From: Rhizobium sp. Leaf306
Lineage (GTDB): Bacteria > Pseudomonadota > Alphaproteobacteria > Rhizobiales > Rhizobiaceae
DNA: 64,000 nucleotides
Direction: 5' to 3'
Assembly: GCF_001423425.1 (NCBI RefSeq)
Contig: NZ_LMNX01000004.1
Span: 248,001 to 312,000 of the forward strand
Shown: positions 1 to 8,711 of the stretch, in pieces
How the letters are laid out: the number at the start of each line of letters is the position of its first letter
How positions within the stretch are numbered: the first letter of the stretch is position 1
Made by a program: the position numbers and the translations under genes
The notes under the pieces: generated by a model
Databases searched by the model: none
What the model saw: only the letters and a program-made list of their open reading frames with translations
What the model was told of the DNA's origin: nothing

Positions 1-164
1 TTCTCCGCCGTCGAGGAAAGCGCGCCGGCGACAAGCTCGAACCGGTCATCCAGCCGCGCCGCCATCCGGTGCACCGCGCCGATAAAGGCACCTGATCCGC
101 CGCCGACCATGCCGAGCCGGATACGGGGTGCGCGTGTCTGTTCGTCCTTGGCTTCGATGGTCAC
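1..164 (-). CDS. Gfo/Idh/MocA-family oxidoreductase, N-terminal part only (runs off left edge)
   Basis: Reading leftwards from a GTG at 164, the frame stays open to the window edge (54 codons seen). About 18 residues in is a dinucleotide-binding glycine loop ([10 protein letters not shown]), then helix residues [10 protein letters not shown], as in Gfo/Idh/MocA sugar dehydrogenases. The GTG is chosen because AAGGAGA sits just upstream of it. The gene lies after the sugar isomerase at 315-1370 on the same strand, with a palindromic repeat between, so it is probably the last known member of the sugar ABC operon that starts at 5324. Substrate cannot be told from 54 residues. Confidence 0.75.
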   Translation of the reverse strand, partial: MTIEAKDEQTRAPRIRLGMVGGGSGAFIGAVHRMAARLDDRFELVAGALSSTAE

Positions 165-200
165 GATGATGTCTCCTTGGAAATTCATTGCGGGGAAAGT

Positions 201-310
201 CCCCTCTGGCCTGCAGGCCATCTCCCCCACAAGGGGGAGAGACCCCTCCGCAACGTCTCGGGTCATGACCGAAGGGTGCGGCAGGTTAAGCCCTCCCCTT
301 GTGGGGAGGG
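201..310. repeat. RIME-like palindromic intergenic repeat, copy A
   Basis: Composite of two GC-rich hairpins (CTCCCCCACAAGGGGGAG near 221-239 and CCTCCCCTTGTGGGGAGG near 292-309) with the flank CCCCTCTGGCCTGCAGGCCAT. It is the reverse-complement orientation of the elements at 2656-2788 and 59955-60082, sharing the ends GGGCTTAAC and GGGGGAGATGGCC. Such mosaic palindromes are common between genes in Rhizobiaceae. It separates the isomerase gene from the oxidoreductase gene and may act as a processing or stabilising structure in the mRNA. Confidence 0.75.
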
Positions 311-314
311 GTTT

Positions 315-1370
315 TTATGAAAGCCCCAGCATCCGCCGGTTGGCCGCCTCGTCCGTGCCGCCGGCGGCAAAGTCGTCGAATGCATGTTCCGTCACGCGGA
401 TGATGTGGTGCTTGACGAATTCCGCGCCTTCGCGGGCTCCGTCTTCGGGATGCTTCAGGGCGCATTCCCATTCGACCACGGCCCAGCCGTCGAAATCGTT
501 GGCCGCCATCTTGGAAAAGATCGCCCCGAAATCCACCTGACCATCGCCCGGCGAACGGAACCGTCCGGCCCGGTTCACCCAGCTCTGGAAGCCGCCATAG
601 ACGCCCTGCCGCCCGGTCGGATTGAACTCCGCGTCCTTGACGTGGAACATCTTGATCCGGTCTTTGTAGATGTCGATATTATCGAGATAATCCAGGCATT
701 GCAGCACGTAATGCGACGGATCGTAGAGCATGTTGGCGCGCGGATGGTTCTTCACCCGCTCCAGGAACATCTCGAACGTGACGCCGTCATGCAGGTCCTC
801 ACCGGGATGGATCTCGTAACACACGTCGACGCCGTTTTCGTCCGCATGATCGAGGATCGGCGTCCAGCGGCGGGCAAGCTCGTCAAAGGCGGTCTCGACC
901 AGACCGGCCGGGCGCTGCGGCCACGGATAGATGTAGGGCCAGGCGAGCGCGCCGGAAAAGGTGGCATGCGCCGTGATGCCGAGATGCTTCGAGGCTGTGA
1001 TCGCCATCTTCACCTGCTCGACCGCCCATTCCTGACGTGCCTTCGGATTGCCGCGCACTTCCGGCGCAGCGAAGCCGTCGAAGGCGTCATCATAGGCCGG
1101 ATGCACGGCGACCAGCTGCCCCTGAAGATGGGTGGACAATTCGGTCACTTCGACACCGTTCTGGCGGGCGACACCGGCGAACTCGTCGCAGTAATCCTTC
1201 GACGAGGCAGCTTGTCTGAGGTCGATCAGCTGGCCAGCCCAGGTCGGCACCTGCACACCGAGATAACCCTTGTCGGCCGCCCATTTGGTGATGCCGTCCC
1301 AGCTGTCAAACGGCGCCTTGTCTCCGGCAAACTGACCGAGAAAAATGCCCGGACCCTTGATCGTCTTCAT
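315..1370 (-). CDS. Sugar phosphate isomerase/epimerase, TIM-barrel (AP endonuclease 2 family)
   Basis: 351 residues from the ATG at 1370 (MKTIKGPGIFLGQFAG); AGGAAA lies upstream. The frame stays open further upstream, but that part overlaps a hairpin-rich repeat and is unlikely to be coding. The protein has the xylose-isomerase-like TIM barrel pattern with metal-ligand segments VCYEIHPGED, YDPSHYVLQ, FHVKDAEF and VVEWEC. Enzymes of this fold isomerise or epimerise free or phosphorylated sugars, or 3-keto/inosose intermediates. It follows a CUT2 sugar ABC transporter and precedes a Gfo/Idh/MocA dehydrogenase on the same strand, so the three probably import and oxidise/isomerise one sugar or sugar derivative. 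The exact substrate is not determinable. Confidence 0.85.
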   Translation of the reverse strand: MKTIKGPGIFLGQFAGDKAPFDSWDGITKWAADKGYLGVQVPTWAGQLIDLRQAASSKDYCDEFAGVARQNGVEVTELSTHLQGQLVAVHPAYDDAFDGFAAPEVRGNPKARQEWAVEQVKMAITASKHLGITAHATFSGALAWPYIYPWPQRPAGLVETAFDELARRWTPILDHADENGVDVCYEIHPGEDLHDGVTFEMFLERVKNHPRANMLYDPSHYVLQCLDYLDNIDIYKDRIKMFHVKDAEFNPTGRQGVYGGFQSWVNRAGRFRSPGDGQVDFGAIFSKMAANDFDGWAVVEWECALKHPEDGAREGAEFVKHHIIRVTEHAFDDFAAGGTDEAANRRMLGLS

Positions 1371-1434
1371 GGTGTTTCCTTTCCGATATGCCGCCCTCGA
1401 TGTCGGGCTCGGTGCGTTCCGCAAACTCTCCGGC

Positions 1435-1545
1435 ATTCCTGTGCTTGTCACAGGAATCCAGTGACCCGATTTCCGTCGGGTCAGAGCAATTTTCTTCAGC
1501 CCAGCGACTTGGGCTGGCTTGAATCCCTGTCACGAGCACAGGGAT
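1435..1545. repeat. Mosaic of four consecutive hairpins
   Basis: Four perfect inverted repeats follow each other: ATTCCTGTG/CACAGGAAT (1435-1443, 1449-1457), TGACCCGA/TCGGGTCA (1462-1469, 1476-1483), CAGCCCA/TGGGCTG (1497-1503, 1510-1516) and ATCCCTGT/ACAGGGAT (1523-1530, 1538-1545). The first and last arms are related, so the element is framed by similar ends. It lies between the binding-protein gene and the isomerase gene of one operon. It is probably a second class of intergenic palindromic element, different from the RIME-like copies. Confidence 0.7.
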
Positions 1546-1599
1546 GACGCGAGGAAAGAGGGCGTCTTGCGACAAACGCCCCCTCTCGCCTTGGTGATC

Positions 1600-2565
1600 T
1601 CAGAACGGCGAGTCGGCGAAGTAGAAGTTCTGCGCATTCTCCTTCGTCACCAGCGTGGCGTCGAGGATATAGTTGCCGCTGACCGGGACCTGATCGTAGA
1701 AGTTGGCCGCCGTCAGCTGCATGGCGGTTGCCACCATCGCCGGCGGATAGAGCACGTCGACCGGCATCATCTTATCGCCGTCCATGACGCGCTTGATCAT
1801 GTCCTTGGAGCCGGCACCACCAACGACATACTGAATGTCGGTGCGCTTCGCCTGCTCGATCGCCTCCAGCACGCCGACGGCCATGTCGTCGTCCTGGCAC
1901 CAGACCACATCGATCTTCTGATGCTTGGTCAGAAAATCCTGCATCACCTTGAAGGCGTCGTCGCGGCTCCAGTTGCCGTATTGGCGCTCCAGCACCTTCA
2001 CCTTGGAACCGGCGATCCCCTTGTCGAACCCGTCTTGGCGCTGCTGGTCGATCGGGATCGGCAGGCCGCGGATCACGACGACCTGCGCTTCCGGCGTCTT
2101 CTCGGCGATGTACTTTCCAGCCACTTCGCCAAGCGCCGGGTTGTTGCCGGCCACGTAGAGATTACGGATCGTGTTGTCGTTGACCGATGGTGCACGGTCG
2201 ACCAGCGCCACGAACTTGCCGTCGTCCTTCACCTGCTGGATCGCGGTGACCAGCTGATCCGGATCGCTCGGCAGGATGACGAGCGCATCGATGCCCTGCA
2301 CCGCCAGATCCTGCACTGCGTTTGCCTGGCTGGCCGGATCCGCCGAGGTTTTCACGATGACATTGAGCCCCTTGTGCTCGGCCATCAGCAGTTTAGCGAC
2401 GCGTTCGGCATGAAACACCACGCCGGCCGTCCAGCCGTGGTCGGCGGCCGGAATTGACACGCCGATCGTCACCTTCTTCGCATCCTGCGCAAGCGCGATG
2501 CCAGGTAGCGCCGCAACCGACGCTGCAAGTCCTGCAACGCCGAGACCGAATGTTCTTCTATGCAT
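1600..2565 (-). CDS. Sugar ABC transporter, periplasmic binding protein (ribose/CUT2 type)
   Basis: 321 residues from the ATG at 2565, with GGGAGAG upstream. The N-terminus MHRRTFGLG... carries twin arginines and a hydrophobic stretch ending ALPGIALA-QDA, so it is exported, possibly by Tat. The mature part (VTIGVSIPAADHGWTAGV, later VKTSADPASQANAVQDLAVQG and ALVILPSDPDQL) is the periplasmic-binding-protein type 1 fold of RbsB/XylF relatives. It is third in the operon ATPase-permease-binding protein-isomerase-oxidoreductase, an unusual order because the binding protein comes after the membrane parts. A RIME-like repeat precedes it. Family assignment is firm; the sugar is not known. Confidence 0.9.
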   Translation of the reverse strand: MHRRTFGLGVAGLAASVAALPGIALAQDAKKVTIGVSIPAADHGWTAGVVFHAERVAKLLMAEHKGLNVIVKTSADPASQANAVQDLAVQGIDALVILPSDPDQLVTAIQQVKDDGKFVALVDRAPSVNDNTIRNLYVAGNNPALGEVAGKYIAEKTPEAQVVVIRGLPIPIDQQRQDGFDKGIAGSKVKVLERQYGNWSRDDAFKVMQDFLTKHQKIDVVWCQDDDMAVGVLEAIEQAKRTDIQYVVGGAGSKDMIKRVMDGDKMMPVDVLYPPAMVATAMQLTAANFYDQVPVSGNYILDATLVTKENAQNFYFADSPF

Positions 2566-2655
2566 GTTCTCTCTCCCAGAGTTTAAGGGGTCATCCTCCC
2601 GAAACCGGACCCGCCCCAGAGGCCCGGCCAAACCATTGGTCTCAGCGACCCGAAA

Positions 2656-2788
2656 CCCCTCCCCGCCCTGCCCACAAGGGGGCGGGCTTAACCCGGCAGC
2701 TATCGCCAACACTCGATCGAGGCAGGCGATTGCGGCAAGTCTTCTCCCCCCCTTGTTGGGGAGATGGCCGGCAGGCCGGAGGGGTCCC
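2656..2788. repeat. RIME-like palindromic intergenic repeat, copy B
   Basis: Two GC-rich hairpins (around CCCGCCCTGCCCACAAGGGGGCGGG and CTCCCCCCCTTGTTGGGGAG) linked by about 65 bp, ending in GAGATGGCCGGCAGGCC. It matches the copy at 59955-60082 in order and orientation, including GGGCTTAACCC after the first hairpin and CGATCGAGGCA in the linker. It fills most of the gap between the permease and binding-protein genes of one operon. Confidence 0.8.
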
Positions 2789-2799
2789 GTAACAACCTC

Positions 2800-3798
2800 T
2801 TACTTTCGCATCAGCGACCTCTGCACCAGCATGGCGATGATGATGATCGCGCCCTGGATCGCTCCGATCAGATATTCCGACACGAAGTTCGACAGGATCA
2901 TGATGTTGCCGACGATTTCCAGAATGAAAGCGCCGCAGATCGTGCCCCAGATGCGACCCACCCCGCCCCGAAGTGCCGTCCCGCCAACAACGACCGCCGT
3001 GATCGCCTGCAATTCCCACAGGATGCCTGTCGTCGCAGACGTCGATCCCAGCCGCGGCACGTAGATCATGACAGCAACAGCCACGCAGAGCCCCTGCACC
3101 ACATAGGCGATGGTGCGCACCTTGTTGACCGAAATGCCCGAATAGCGCGCCACTTCCTCGTTCGATCCGACGGCGATCACATGACGGCCATACCGGGTGC
3201 GGTAGAGCACGAAGGCAGCGAGCGCCGCCGTCACGAAGATCACGATGATCGGGATCGGCACGCCGAACACGTCGCCGAAATAGACCGGCCGGTAGAGCTG
3301 CTGCAACTGCCGGTCCTTGAGCGTGATCGCACCGCCCTGGGAAAGCCACGTCGTCAGGCCGCGATAGATCCCCATCGTGCCGAGCGTCGCGATAAACGGC
3401 TCGATCCGCCCGAGCGTGGTGATAAGCCCGTTCGCCAGCCCGCAGGCCGCCCCCAGAACCAGCGCCACCGCCATGCCGGCCATCAGCATCAGCATCGGAT
3501 CGGCAATCACGCCTGAGTTCATGAACAGGATCATCAGGCTGGCGACAAACGCCACCATCGCCCCGACCGAGAGATCCAGTCCCCCCGCCGAGATCACATA
3601 GGTCGCCCCAAGCGCTATCACGGCGATAAAGGCGCTGCGGGTGATGACGTTGGTGAGGTTGGCCAGCGACACGAAATTCGGGTTGGCGAAATAGCCGAGC
3701 ACCAGAAGCAGCGCCAGCGCAACAAACGGCGCGATGGCCGCCATGTCCCAGTCGCGCGAAGTCTTCGGCGCCTTCGTCTCGGTTACGACCGCACTCAT
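2800..3798 (-). CDS. Sugar ABC transporter permease (ribose/CUT2 type)
   Basis: 332 residues, strongly hydrophobic with about eight to ten membrane segments. It has the BPD_transp_2 family sequence AGGLDLSVGAMVAFVA near residue 70 and VVVGGTALRGGVGRIWGT near residue 275, as in RbsC/XylH. It forms the inner-membrane channel for the sugar bound by the protein at 1600-2565. Its ATG overlaps the stop of the ATPase gene by 4 bp (ATGA), which indicates translational coupling. Confidence 0.92.
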   Translation of the reverse strand: MSAVVTETKAPKTSRDWDMAAIAPFVALALLLVLGYFANPNFVSLANLTNVITRSAFIAVIALGATYVISAGGLDLSVGAMVAFVASLMILFMNSGVIADPMLMLMAGMAVALVLGAACGLANGLITTLGRIEPFIATLGTMGIYRGLTTWLSQGGAITLKDRQLQQLYRPVYFGDVFGVPIPIIVIFVTAALAAFVLYRTRYGRHVIAVGSNEEVARYSGISVNKVRTIAYVVQGLCVAVAVMIYVPRLGSTSATTGILWELQAITAVVVGGTALRGGVGRIWGTICGAFILEIVGNIMILSNFVSEYLIGAIQGAIIIIAMLVQRSLMRK

Positions 3799-5324
3799 GC
3801 CGCCTCTCCCGCGCCGACATTGACACCGGTTGCAAGCTGGACGATCTCGTTTTCCGTCATGTGGTCTCCCTGAACTTCGCCGACGATCCGGCCGCCGCGC
3901 ATCACCAGAATGCGGTCGCAGATGCCGATCAGCTCCGGCATTTCGGACGAGACGACGATGATCGAACGCCCTTCCGCGGCCAGAGCGGCGATGAATTTGT
4001 AGATCTGTTCCTTGTTGCCGATATCGATGCCGCGCGTCGGCTCGTCGATGATGACAACCTGCGGATCGAGCAGCATCATCTTGGCGAGCAGCAGCTTCTG
4101 CTGGTTGCCGCCGGAAAGCTGGCCTGCGAGGATCGTCTTCGTACCGGTTCGGATGTCGAAATCCTCGATCGCCTTGTCGAGCGCCTGCGCCTCTCGCTTG
4201 CGATCGATCTGCAGGCCACGGATGAACTTGCCGAGCGAGGCAAGTGTCAGATTGACGGTGAGGTCCTTGGTGAGAAGCAGGCCCTTGCCCTTGCGGTCTT
4301 CGGAAAGATAGGCGACGCCCGCCTTGAGGCTCGAATGCACGTCGGTGAACTGAACCGGCCGGCCCCGGAGCGTCACCTTCCCCTTGGCCGGTCGAAGCCC
4401 GACAAGCCCTTCCATGAGCTCCGTGCGACCGGCGCCGATCAGTCCGGCAAAGCCGAGGATCTCGCCCTTGTGCAGCGTGAAACCGGCATCTCGGGCATAG
4501 CCCGGCACGTCGAAGCCTTCGACCTGAAGTACCGTTTCGGGCTCGATGGCCGCCTGCCGGTCCGGATAGAGCTTTGCCACGTCGCGACCCACCATCAGCC
4601 GCGCCATGTCGGCCGGTTCCAGCTCGCTTGTCGGGTGCGAAGCGACCAGCCGCCCGTCGCGCAGCACCGTCACGCGGTCGGCGATCTCCTTTACCTCCGG
4701 CAGCCGGTGCGAGATGTAGAGCACGCCGACGCCCTTGGCGCGGATATCGGTGATGACCTTCAAAAGCGCTTCGGTTTCGTGCGGCGTCAGCGAAGCCGTC
4801 GGTTCGTCGAAGATGACGATGCGATGCGGCACCAGCAGGACCCGCGCGATCTGCACCAGCTGGCGCTGCGCGATCGAAAGCCGCGACACGATGGTCTCGG
4901 GATCGATATCGGCGCCCAGATCGCGGATCGCCTCTGCGGCGCCCGTGTTCATCGCCCGGTCGTCCAGCGCGATGCCCTTACGAACCTCGCGTCCAAGATA
5001 GATGTTCTGCGCCACCGTCAGATCCGGTGCGAGAAGGATTTCCTGATGCACCAGCACGATGCCATGCTTTTCCGCATCGACCGGCCCCGAAAAGCTGACG
5101 ACCTGTCCGTCGATCGCAAGTTCGCCGCTTGTCGGCTGATGGTTGCCGGCAAGGATCTTCATCAAGGTGGATTTGCCGGCGCCGTTCTCGCCGATGATCG
5201 CGTGGACCTCTCCGGCGCGAACGGTGAGCGCGATATCCTTGAGGACTTCGACAATGCCGAACGTCTTTGAAAGGCCGCGCGCATCGAGCAGAGGCGCAGC
5301 CGTATGCCCGGACGCATCAACCAT
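3795..5324 (-). CDS. Sugar ABC transporter ATP-binding protein, two nucleotide-binding domains (CUT2)
   Basis: 509 residues, the usual length for RbsA/XylG/MglA-type ATPases. The first domain has Walker A GENGAGKST (45-53), LSIAQRQLVQIARVL and Walker B IVIFDEPTAS. The second has the degenerate loop GLIGAGRTELMEG typical of this family, then LSGGNQQKLLLAK and VVIIDEPTRGID. It energises sugar uptake from the cytoplasmic side. It is the first gene of the operon, and its upstream region (5448-5465) carries the operator shared with xylA and the LacI regulator gene. That makes xylose or a xylose-containing compound a reasonable guess for the substrate, but this is inference from the shared operator. 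Confidence 0.93.
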   Translation of the reverse strand: MVDASGHTAAPLLDARGLSKTFGIVEVLKDIALTVRAGEVHAIIGENGAGKSTLMKILAGNHQPTSGELAIDGQVVSFSGPVDAEKHGIVLVHQEILLAPDLTVAQNIYLGREVRKGIALDDRAMNTGAAEAIRDLGADIDPETIVSRLSIAQRQLVQIARVLLVPHRIVIFDEPTASLTPHETEALLKVITDIRAKGVGVLYISHRLPEVKEIADRVTVLRDGRLVASHPTSELEPADMARLMVGRDVAKLYPDRQAAIEPETVLQVEGFDVPGYARDAGFTLHKGEILGFAGLIGAGRTELMEGLVGLRPAKGKVTLRGRPVQFTDVHSSLKAGVAYLSEDRKGKGLLLTKDLTVNLTLASLGKFIRGLQIDRKREAQALDKAIEDFDIRTGTKTILAGQLSGGNQQKLLLAKMMLLDPQVVIIDEPTRGIDIGNKEQIYKFIAALAAEGRSIIVVSSEMPELIGICDRILVMRGGRIVGEVQGDHMTENEIVQLATGVNVGAGEAA

Positions 5325-5447
5325 GCACCGGCCTCAAAATCAGAAGCGTCGTGAAGCAGCCGCAACGCGGCACGCCCACAACACCTGCCTCCTCGCAAGT
5401 GATGTGATGCACTGAAATTCCTCCCTGAATTTCAGGCTATCGAAGAA

Positions 5448-5465
5448 TTTGAGGTACGTAAAGCA
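5448..5465 (-). promoter_or_regulatory. Candidate LacI-family operator before the sugar ABC operon
   Basis: TTTGAGGTACGTAAAGCA on the plus strand. The half site TTTGAGGTAC and the central CG match the sites at 10381-10398 and 13073-13097. Read on the minus strand, it shares TTTACGTACCTCAAATTCT with the site before the regulator gene. It lies 124 bp before the ATPase start. The right half is degenerate. Confidence 0.65.
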
Positions 5466-5515
5466 GTTTCAGCTCATGAGCTTCGTTCACATTCGCGACA
5501 CCACCGGAAGTGGCG

Positions 5516-6685
5516 TTAGCGGCCGCGATAGACGAATTCAGGGGGCTCGGCGCGGCTGTCGATCTCTGCCTGCTCGACCAGAAGATGGCGCATCGGCGAC
5601 AGGATGCAGACCGGGTCGGTGGTCGCGGCGTCGCCGGCCAACGCCATCGCCTGGCAACGGCAACCGCCAAAATCCACGCCCTTGCGATCGCAGGACCGGC
5701 AAAGATCCGGCATCCAGCTGTCGCCCCTATAGGCGTTGAACGCCTGGCTGTCATACCAGATGTCGGTCAGCGACATGTCGCGCACGGTCTCGAAGTTGAG
5801 CGACGGAATGCTTTCGGCCGCATGGCAGGGCAGAACCTTGCCCGATGGCGTAACATTCAGGCCCGTGCGTCCCCAGCCGCCCATGCAGGCCTTCGGAAAG
5901 GTCGAGTGGTGATCGGCCGGCACGTAATCGATGACGATGATGCCTTCCAGCCGTTTGCGCGCTTCCTCAACAAAGGCGTTGGCGTGCAGCACCTGTTCCT
6001 TGGTCGGCATCAGCGCTTTGCGGTTCTTCTCGGCCCAGCCGTGAAACTGCACGGTGGCGATCTCGATGCGGCGCGCACCGAGTTCGACGGCAAGATCCAG
6101 CATGGCGCCCAGCTCGTCCATGTTCTGCTTGTGGCAGACGGCGTTGACGGTGAGCGGAATGCCGGCCGCATGTGTCCACTCGGCCACCGCGATCTTGCGA
6201 TCGTAACCGCCTTTGTAACCACCCACCTTGTCCGCCAGAACAGGCGTCGCGCCCTGGATCGAAAGCTGCAGATGGTCGAGGCCTGCTGCGGATAGCTCGG
6301 CGATGCGTCTCTCGTTGAGGCCGATGCCCGACGTGATCAGATTGGTATAAAGCCCGGCCTTGGCGGCAGCCGCCGTCAGCTCCACCAGATCGCGCCGCGA
6401 CGCCGGTTCGCCGCCCGAGAGATGCAGGTGCAGCACGCCAAGTGCTGCTGCTTCCTGAAACACCCGGATCCATTCCTGCGTGGAAAGCTCGGTGCTGATG
6501 CCTTCCAGCTCCAGCGGATTGGAGCAATAGGGGCAGGCCAGCGGACAGCGATGCGTCAGCTCCGCAAGCATAGCGATCGGTGCCGGGATGCGGATACGAC
6601 CCGTCACGCCGTCCCGGTCGGTCCATTCGCTCGTTCTGTCGGTAGTCTTGGCACTTGTCCGCGCAATGCTGACATGCTCATTCAC
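5516..6685 (-). CDS. pqqE: PqqA peptide cyclase, radical SAM enzyme
   Basis: 389 residues. The radical SAM cluster motif is CPLACPYC (Cys47, Cys51, Cys54). The C-terminal SPASM part supplies further cysteines (VLPCHAAE, LCRSCDRKG, GGCRCQAM, DPVCILSP). PqqE crosslinks the Glu and Tyr side chains of PqqA, the first step of PQQ synthesis, and needs PqqD as peptide chaperone. Its ATG overlaps the pqqD stop by 4 bp. It is the last gene of pqqABCDE, and the next promoter downstream belongs to the sugar ABC operon. Confidence 0.97.
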   Translation of the reverse strand: MNEHVSIARTSAKTTDRTSEWTDRDGVTGRIRIPAPIAMLAELTHRCPLACPYCSNPLELEGISTELSTQEWIRVFQEAAALGVLHLHLSGGEPASRRDLVELTAAAAKAGLYTNLITSGIGLNERRIAELSAAGLDHLQLSIQGATPVLADKVGGYKGGYDRKIAVAEWTHAAGIPLTVNAVCHKQNMDELGAMLDLAVELGARRIEIATVQFHGWAEKNRKALMPTKEQVLHANAFVEEARKRLEGIIVIDYVPADHHSTFPKACMGGWGRTGLNVTPSGKVLPCHAAESIPSLNFETVRDMSLTDIWYDSQAFNAYRGDSWMPDLCRSCDRKGVDFGGCRCQAMALAGDAATTDPVCILSPMRHLLVEQAEIDSRAEPPEFVYRGR

Positions 6686-6981
6686 GATTTCAACTCCAGC
6701 ATGCGCCGCTTGGAAAACTCGTCGACGAAGGCAATCACGTCGACCAGGATCTGCTCCTTGGGCGCTTCGAATTTTACGGAGAATTCCTGCGCGATCGCGT
6801 CCAGATCACGCACACCGTCGAGCGCGTTGACGATCATCACGGCGATCTCATCGAGCGCCAGCGCCCGTTCCGGCGCAAGCAGCACCGTCTGGCCGCGCAC
6901 CGGGTCCTCCCGAAGCCGCACGCCGCGGGCAAGTTTGGCGACCGTCTGCGCGGTCACGGTGACTGCGGAAGGTTCGCTCAT
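6682..6981 (-). CDS. pqqD: PQQ biosynthesis peptide chaperone PqqD
   Basis: 99 residues from MSEPSAVTV at 6981; the frame is open further upstream, but that part overlaps pqqC. Typical PqqD features: RLREDPVRGQTVLLAPERAL, a small winged-helix protein that binds PqqA and presents it to PqqE. It overlaps the pqqC stop by 4 bp and pqqE by 4 bp, so the three are translationally coupled. Confidence 0.95.
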   Translation of the reverse strand: MSEPSAVTVTAQTVAKLARGVRLREDPVRGQTVLLAPERALALDEIAVMIVNALDGVRDLDAIAQEFSVKFEAPKEQILVDVIAFVDEFSKRRMLELKS

Positions 6982-7802
6982 TCCGCCGCTCCCCGCGCAG
7001 GTTCTCTCAGAGCCGGCTGATCGAGAGCGCCAATCACGCCCTCCTTGCCGTCCCATCCACCCGGCGGCAGAAGTGCCGGCGATACATAAGCGCTCTGCAA
7101 CGCATCAAGCTGCGCCCACAAAACGTCCGTCTTGAAGGTCAGCGCAGCCGCGGCCGCATCCTGCTTTTCCAACGTGTCCGCATGGTCGAGAACGTAGTTG
7201 AGCCCGAAGGCGACATCGACCGGCGCCTCATCGAGCCGCTTGCGGAAATAAGAGAGCGCGTCTTCATTGGCGAAAGCGTAGTGCTCGAGCAGTCCTGCAA
7301 TGCGGTTCTTGTGAATGGTGGGCGCGAAAAGCTCGGTCAGCGACGCGGCAACCGCATCGAGCATCGGCATGTCACGCACGAAACGCACATAGGCATCGCA
7401 GGCAAACCGCGTGCCCGGCAGAACGCCCCGGGTTGATTCTACGTAATCCGGATCAAGCCCGACCGCCTCGGCAAGCTTCAGCCAGCGCCGGATACCGCCG
7501 CCCTCTTCCCGCCCGCCGTCATGGTCCTCGATACGCTTGCGCCACGCGCGCCGGATCGAGATATCCTCGCAGCGCGACATAAAGGCGGCATCCTTCAGCG
7601 GAATACGGCTCTGATAATAGAACCGGTTGATCACCCAGGCGCGCACCTGCGTCATCGAGCATCCGCCACCATGCAGCATGCCGTGAAACGGATGCTTGTC
7701 GTGATAGCGCGCAGCACCGATGGCGCGCAGCCGGGCTTCAAAATCGGTTCTGTTCAGGGCAACATTCAGGGCGTCAGGCAAGTTCGATCTCCATGCCGTC
7801 AT
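6978..7802 (-). CDS. pqqC: Pyrroloquinoline-quinone synthase PqqC
   Basis: 274 residues from the ATG at 7802 (MTAWRSNLPDALN); the alignable body begins at FEARLRAIGAARYHDKHPFH. It carries the PqqC signatures HPFHGMLHGG, RFYYQSRIPLKDAAF and RRWLKLAEAVGLD. The enzyme catalyses the last ring closure and eight-electron oxidation to PQQ without a cofactor. The chosen start lies 29 bp inside the 3' end of pqqB. No strong ribosome-binding site is visible, so the first few residues are uncertain. Confidence 0.95.
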   Translation of the reverse strand: MTAWRSNLPDALNVALNRTDFEARLRAIGAARYHDKHPFHGMLHGGGCSMTQVRAWVINRFYYQSRIPLKDAAFMSRCEDISIRRAWRKRIEDHDGGREEGGGIRRWLKLAEAVGLDPDYVESTRGVLPGTRFACDAYVRFVRDMPMLDAVAASLTELFAPTIHKNRIAGLLEHYAFANEDALSYFRKRLDEAPVDVAFGLNYVLDHADTLEKQDAAAAALTFKTDVLWAQLDALQSAYVSPALLPPGGWDGKEGVIGALDQPALREPARGAAE

Positions 7803-8709
7803 GGCCGACTTCGAAGCCGGCGTCTGTGACCGCGTCCCGCTCCGGGCCTTGGCGCCAGATCGGGTTCGTATTGTTGATATGGACATAGACCATGCGGCCT
7901 ATGCCAAGCTTCGACAGGGCTTCCAGGCTACCCCCACCTCCGGCGTCGTCGCCAGTGATCGGCATATGCCCCATGCGCTGGCCGGTCTTGATGCCGGTAC
8001 CGACGCGGATCATCTCATCATCGGTAAACACGGTGCCATCGAAGAACACGAGGTCGGCGCCGCTTATGCGCTCGCAAAGCCAGTCCGGAAGCGTCGCACA
8101 GCCCGGAATATAGTAGGCGCGCTTGCCGTTTGCCACGAACTCGACGCCGATTGTCTGCTCGCCTTCGAGACCAAGCTCAGGTTCGCCATCCTCGAGAAAC
8201 AAGGCGACCTTTCCGGGCACTGCAAAGATGCGCGCCTCAAGCCCATCGAGCGGTGAAAAATCCTCGTCGAGACGGATCGTCTTGCGCGCCACGAAATCAG
8301 GATCCAGGACTCGGAAGACCGGGCTCGCATCGAGAACGGAGCCGATCGCGGCCGTCGAAAACAGTGAAAACGCCTGCTTCTCGCGGATCGTCAGGAGACC
8401 GCCGATATGATCCACATCGGCATTGGTGATGACGACGCTTTGGATCGGGCTGTGGCGGAGGGCTTTCGGATGAAGATGCGGCGTCTGCTGGATTTGCTGG
8501 CGAATATCCGGCGAGGCGTTGAAGATCGCCCAGGTCTCTCCGTCAATACTTACGGCGAGAGACGACTGCGTCTGCGGCAGGATCCCCGAAGACGGATCGC
8601 GGGCGGCGGCGCAGTTGGAACAATTGCAGTTCCACTGCGGTAATCCGCCGCCGGCTGCAGAGCCGAGCACCAGAAACCGGAGACCGGTCATGGGTCCCGT
8701 GCTCGTCAT
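7774..8709 (-). CDS. pqqB: PQQ biosynthesis protein PqqB (metallo-beta-lactamase fold)
   Basis: 311 residues from the ATG at 8709; a second possible start, MTGLRFLVLG, is at 8691. The order GSAAGGGLPQWNCNCSNC near the N-terminus, then VITNADVDHIGGLL (metal-binding loop) and GHMPITGDDAGGG is characteristic of PqqB, which is thought to hydroxylate the crosslinked Glu-Tyr intermediate. Its start lies 2 bp beyond the pqqA stop. Confidence 0.96.
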   Translation of the reverse strand: MTSTGPMTGLRFLVLGSAAGGGLPQWNCNCSNCAAARDPSSGILPQTQSSLAVSIDGETWAIFNASPDIRQQIQQTPHLHPKALRHSPIQSVVITNADVDHIGGLLTIREKQAFSLFSTAAIGSVLDASPVFRVLDPDFVARKTIRLDEDFSPLDGLEARIFAVPGKVALFLEDGEPELGLEGEQTIGVEFVANGKRAYYIPGCATLPDWLCERISGADLVFFDGTVFTDDEMIRVGTGIKTGQRMGHMPITGDDAGGGGSLEALSKLGIGRMVYVHINNTNPIWRQGPERDAVTDAGFEVGHDGMEIELA

Positions 8710-8711
8710 GA

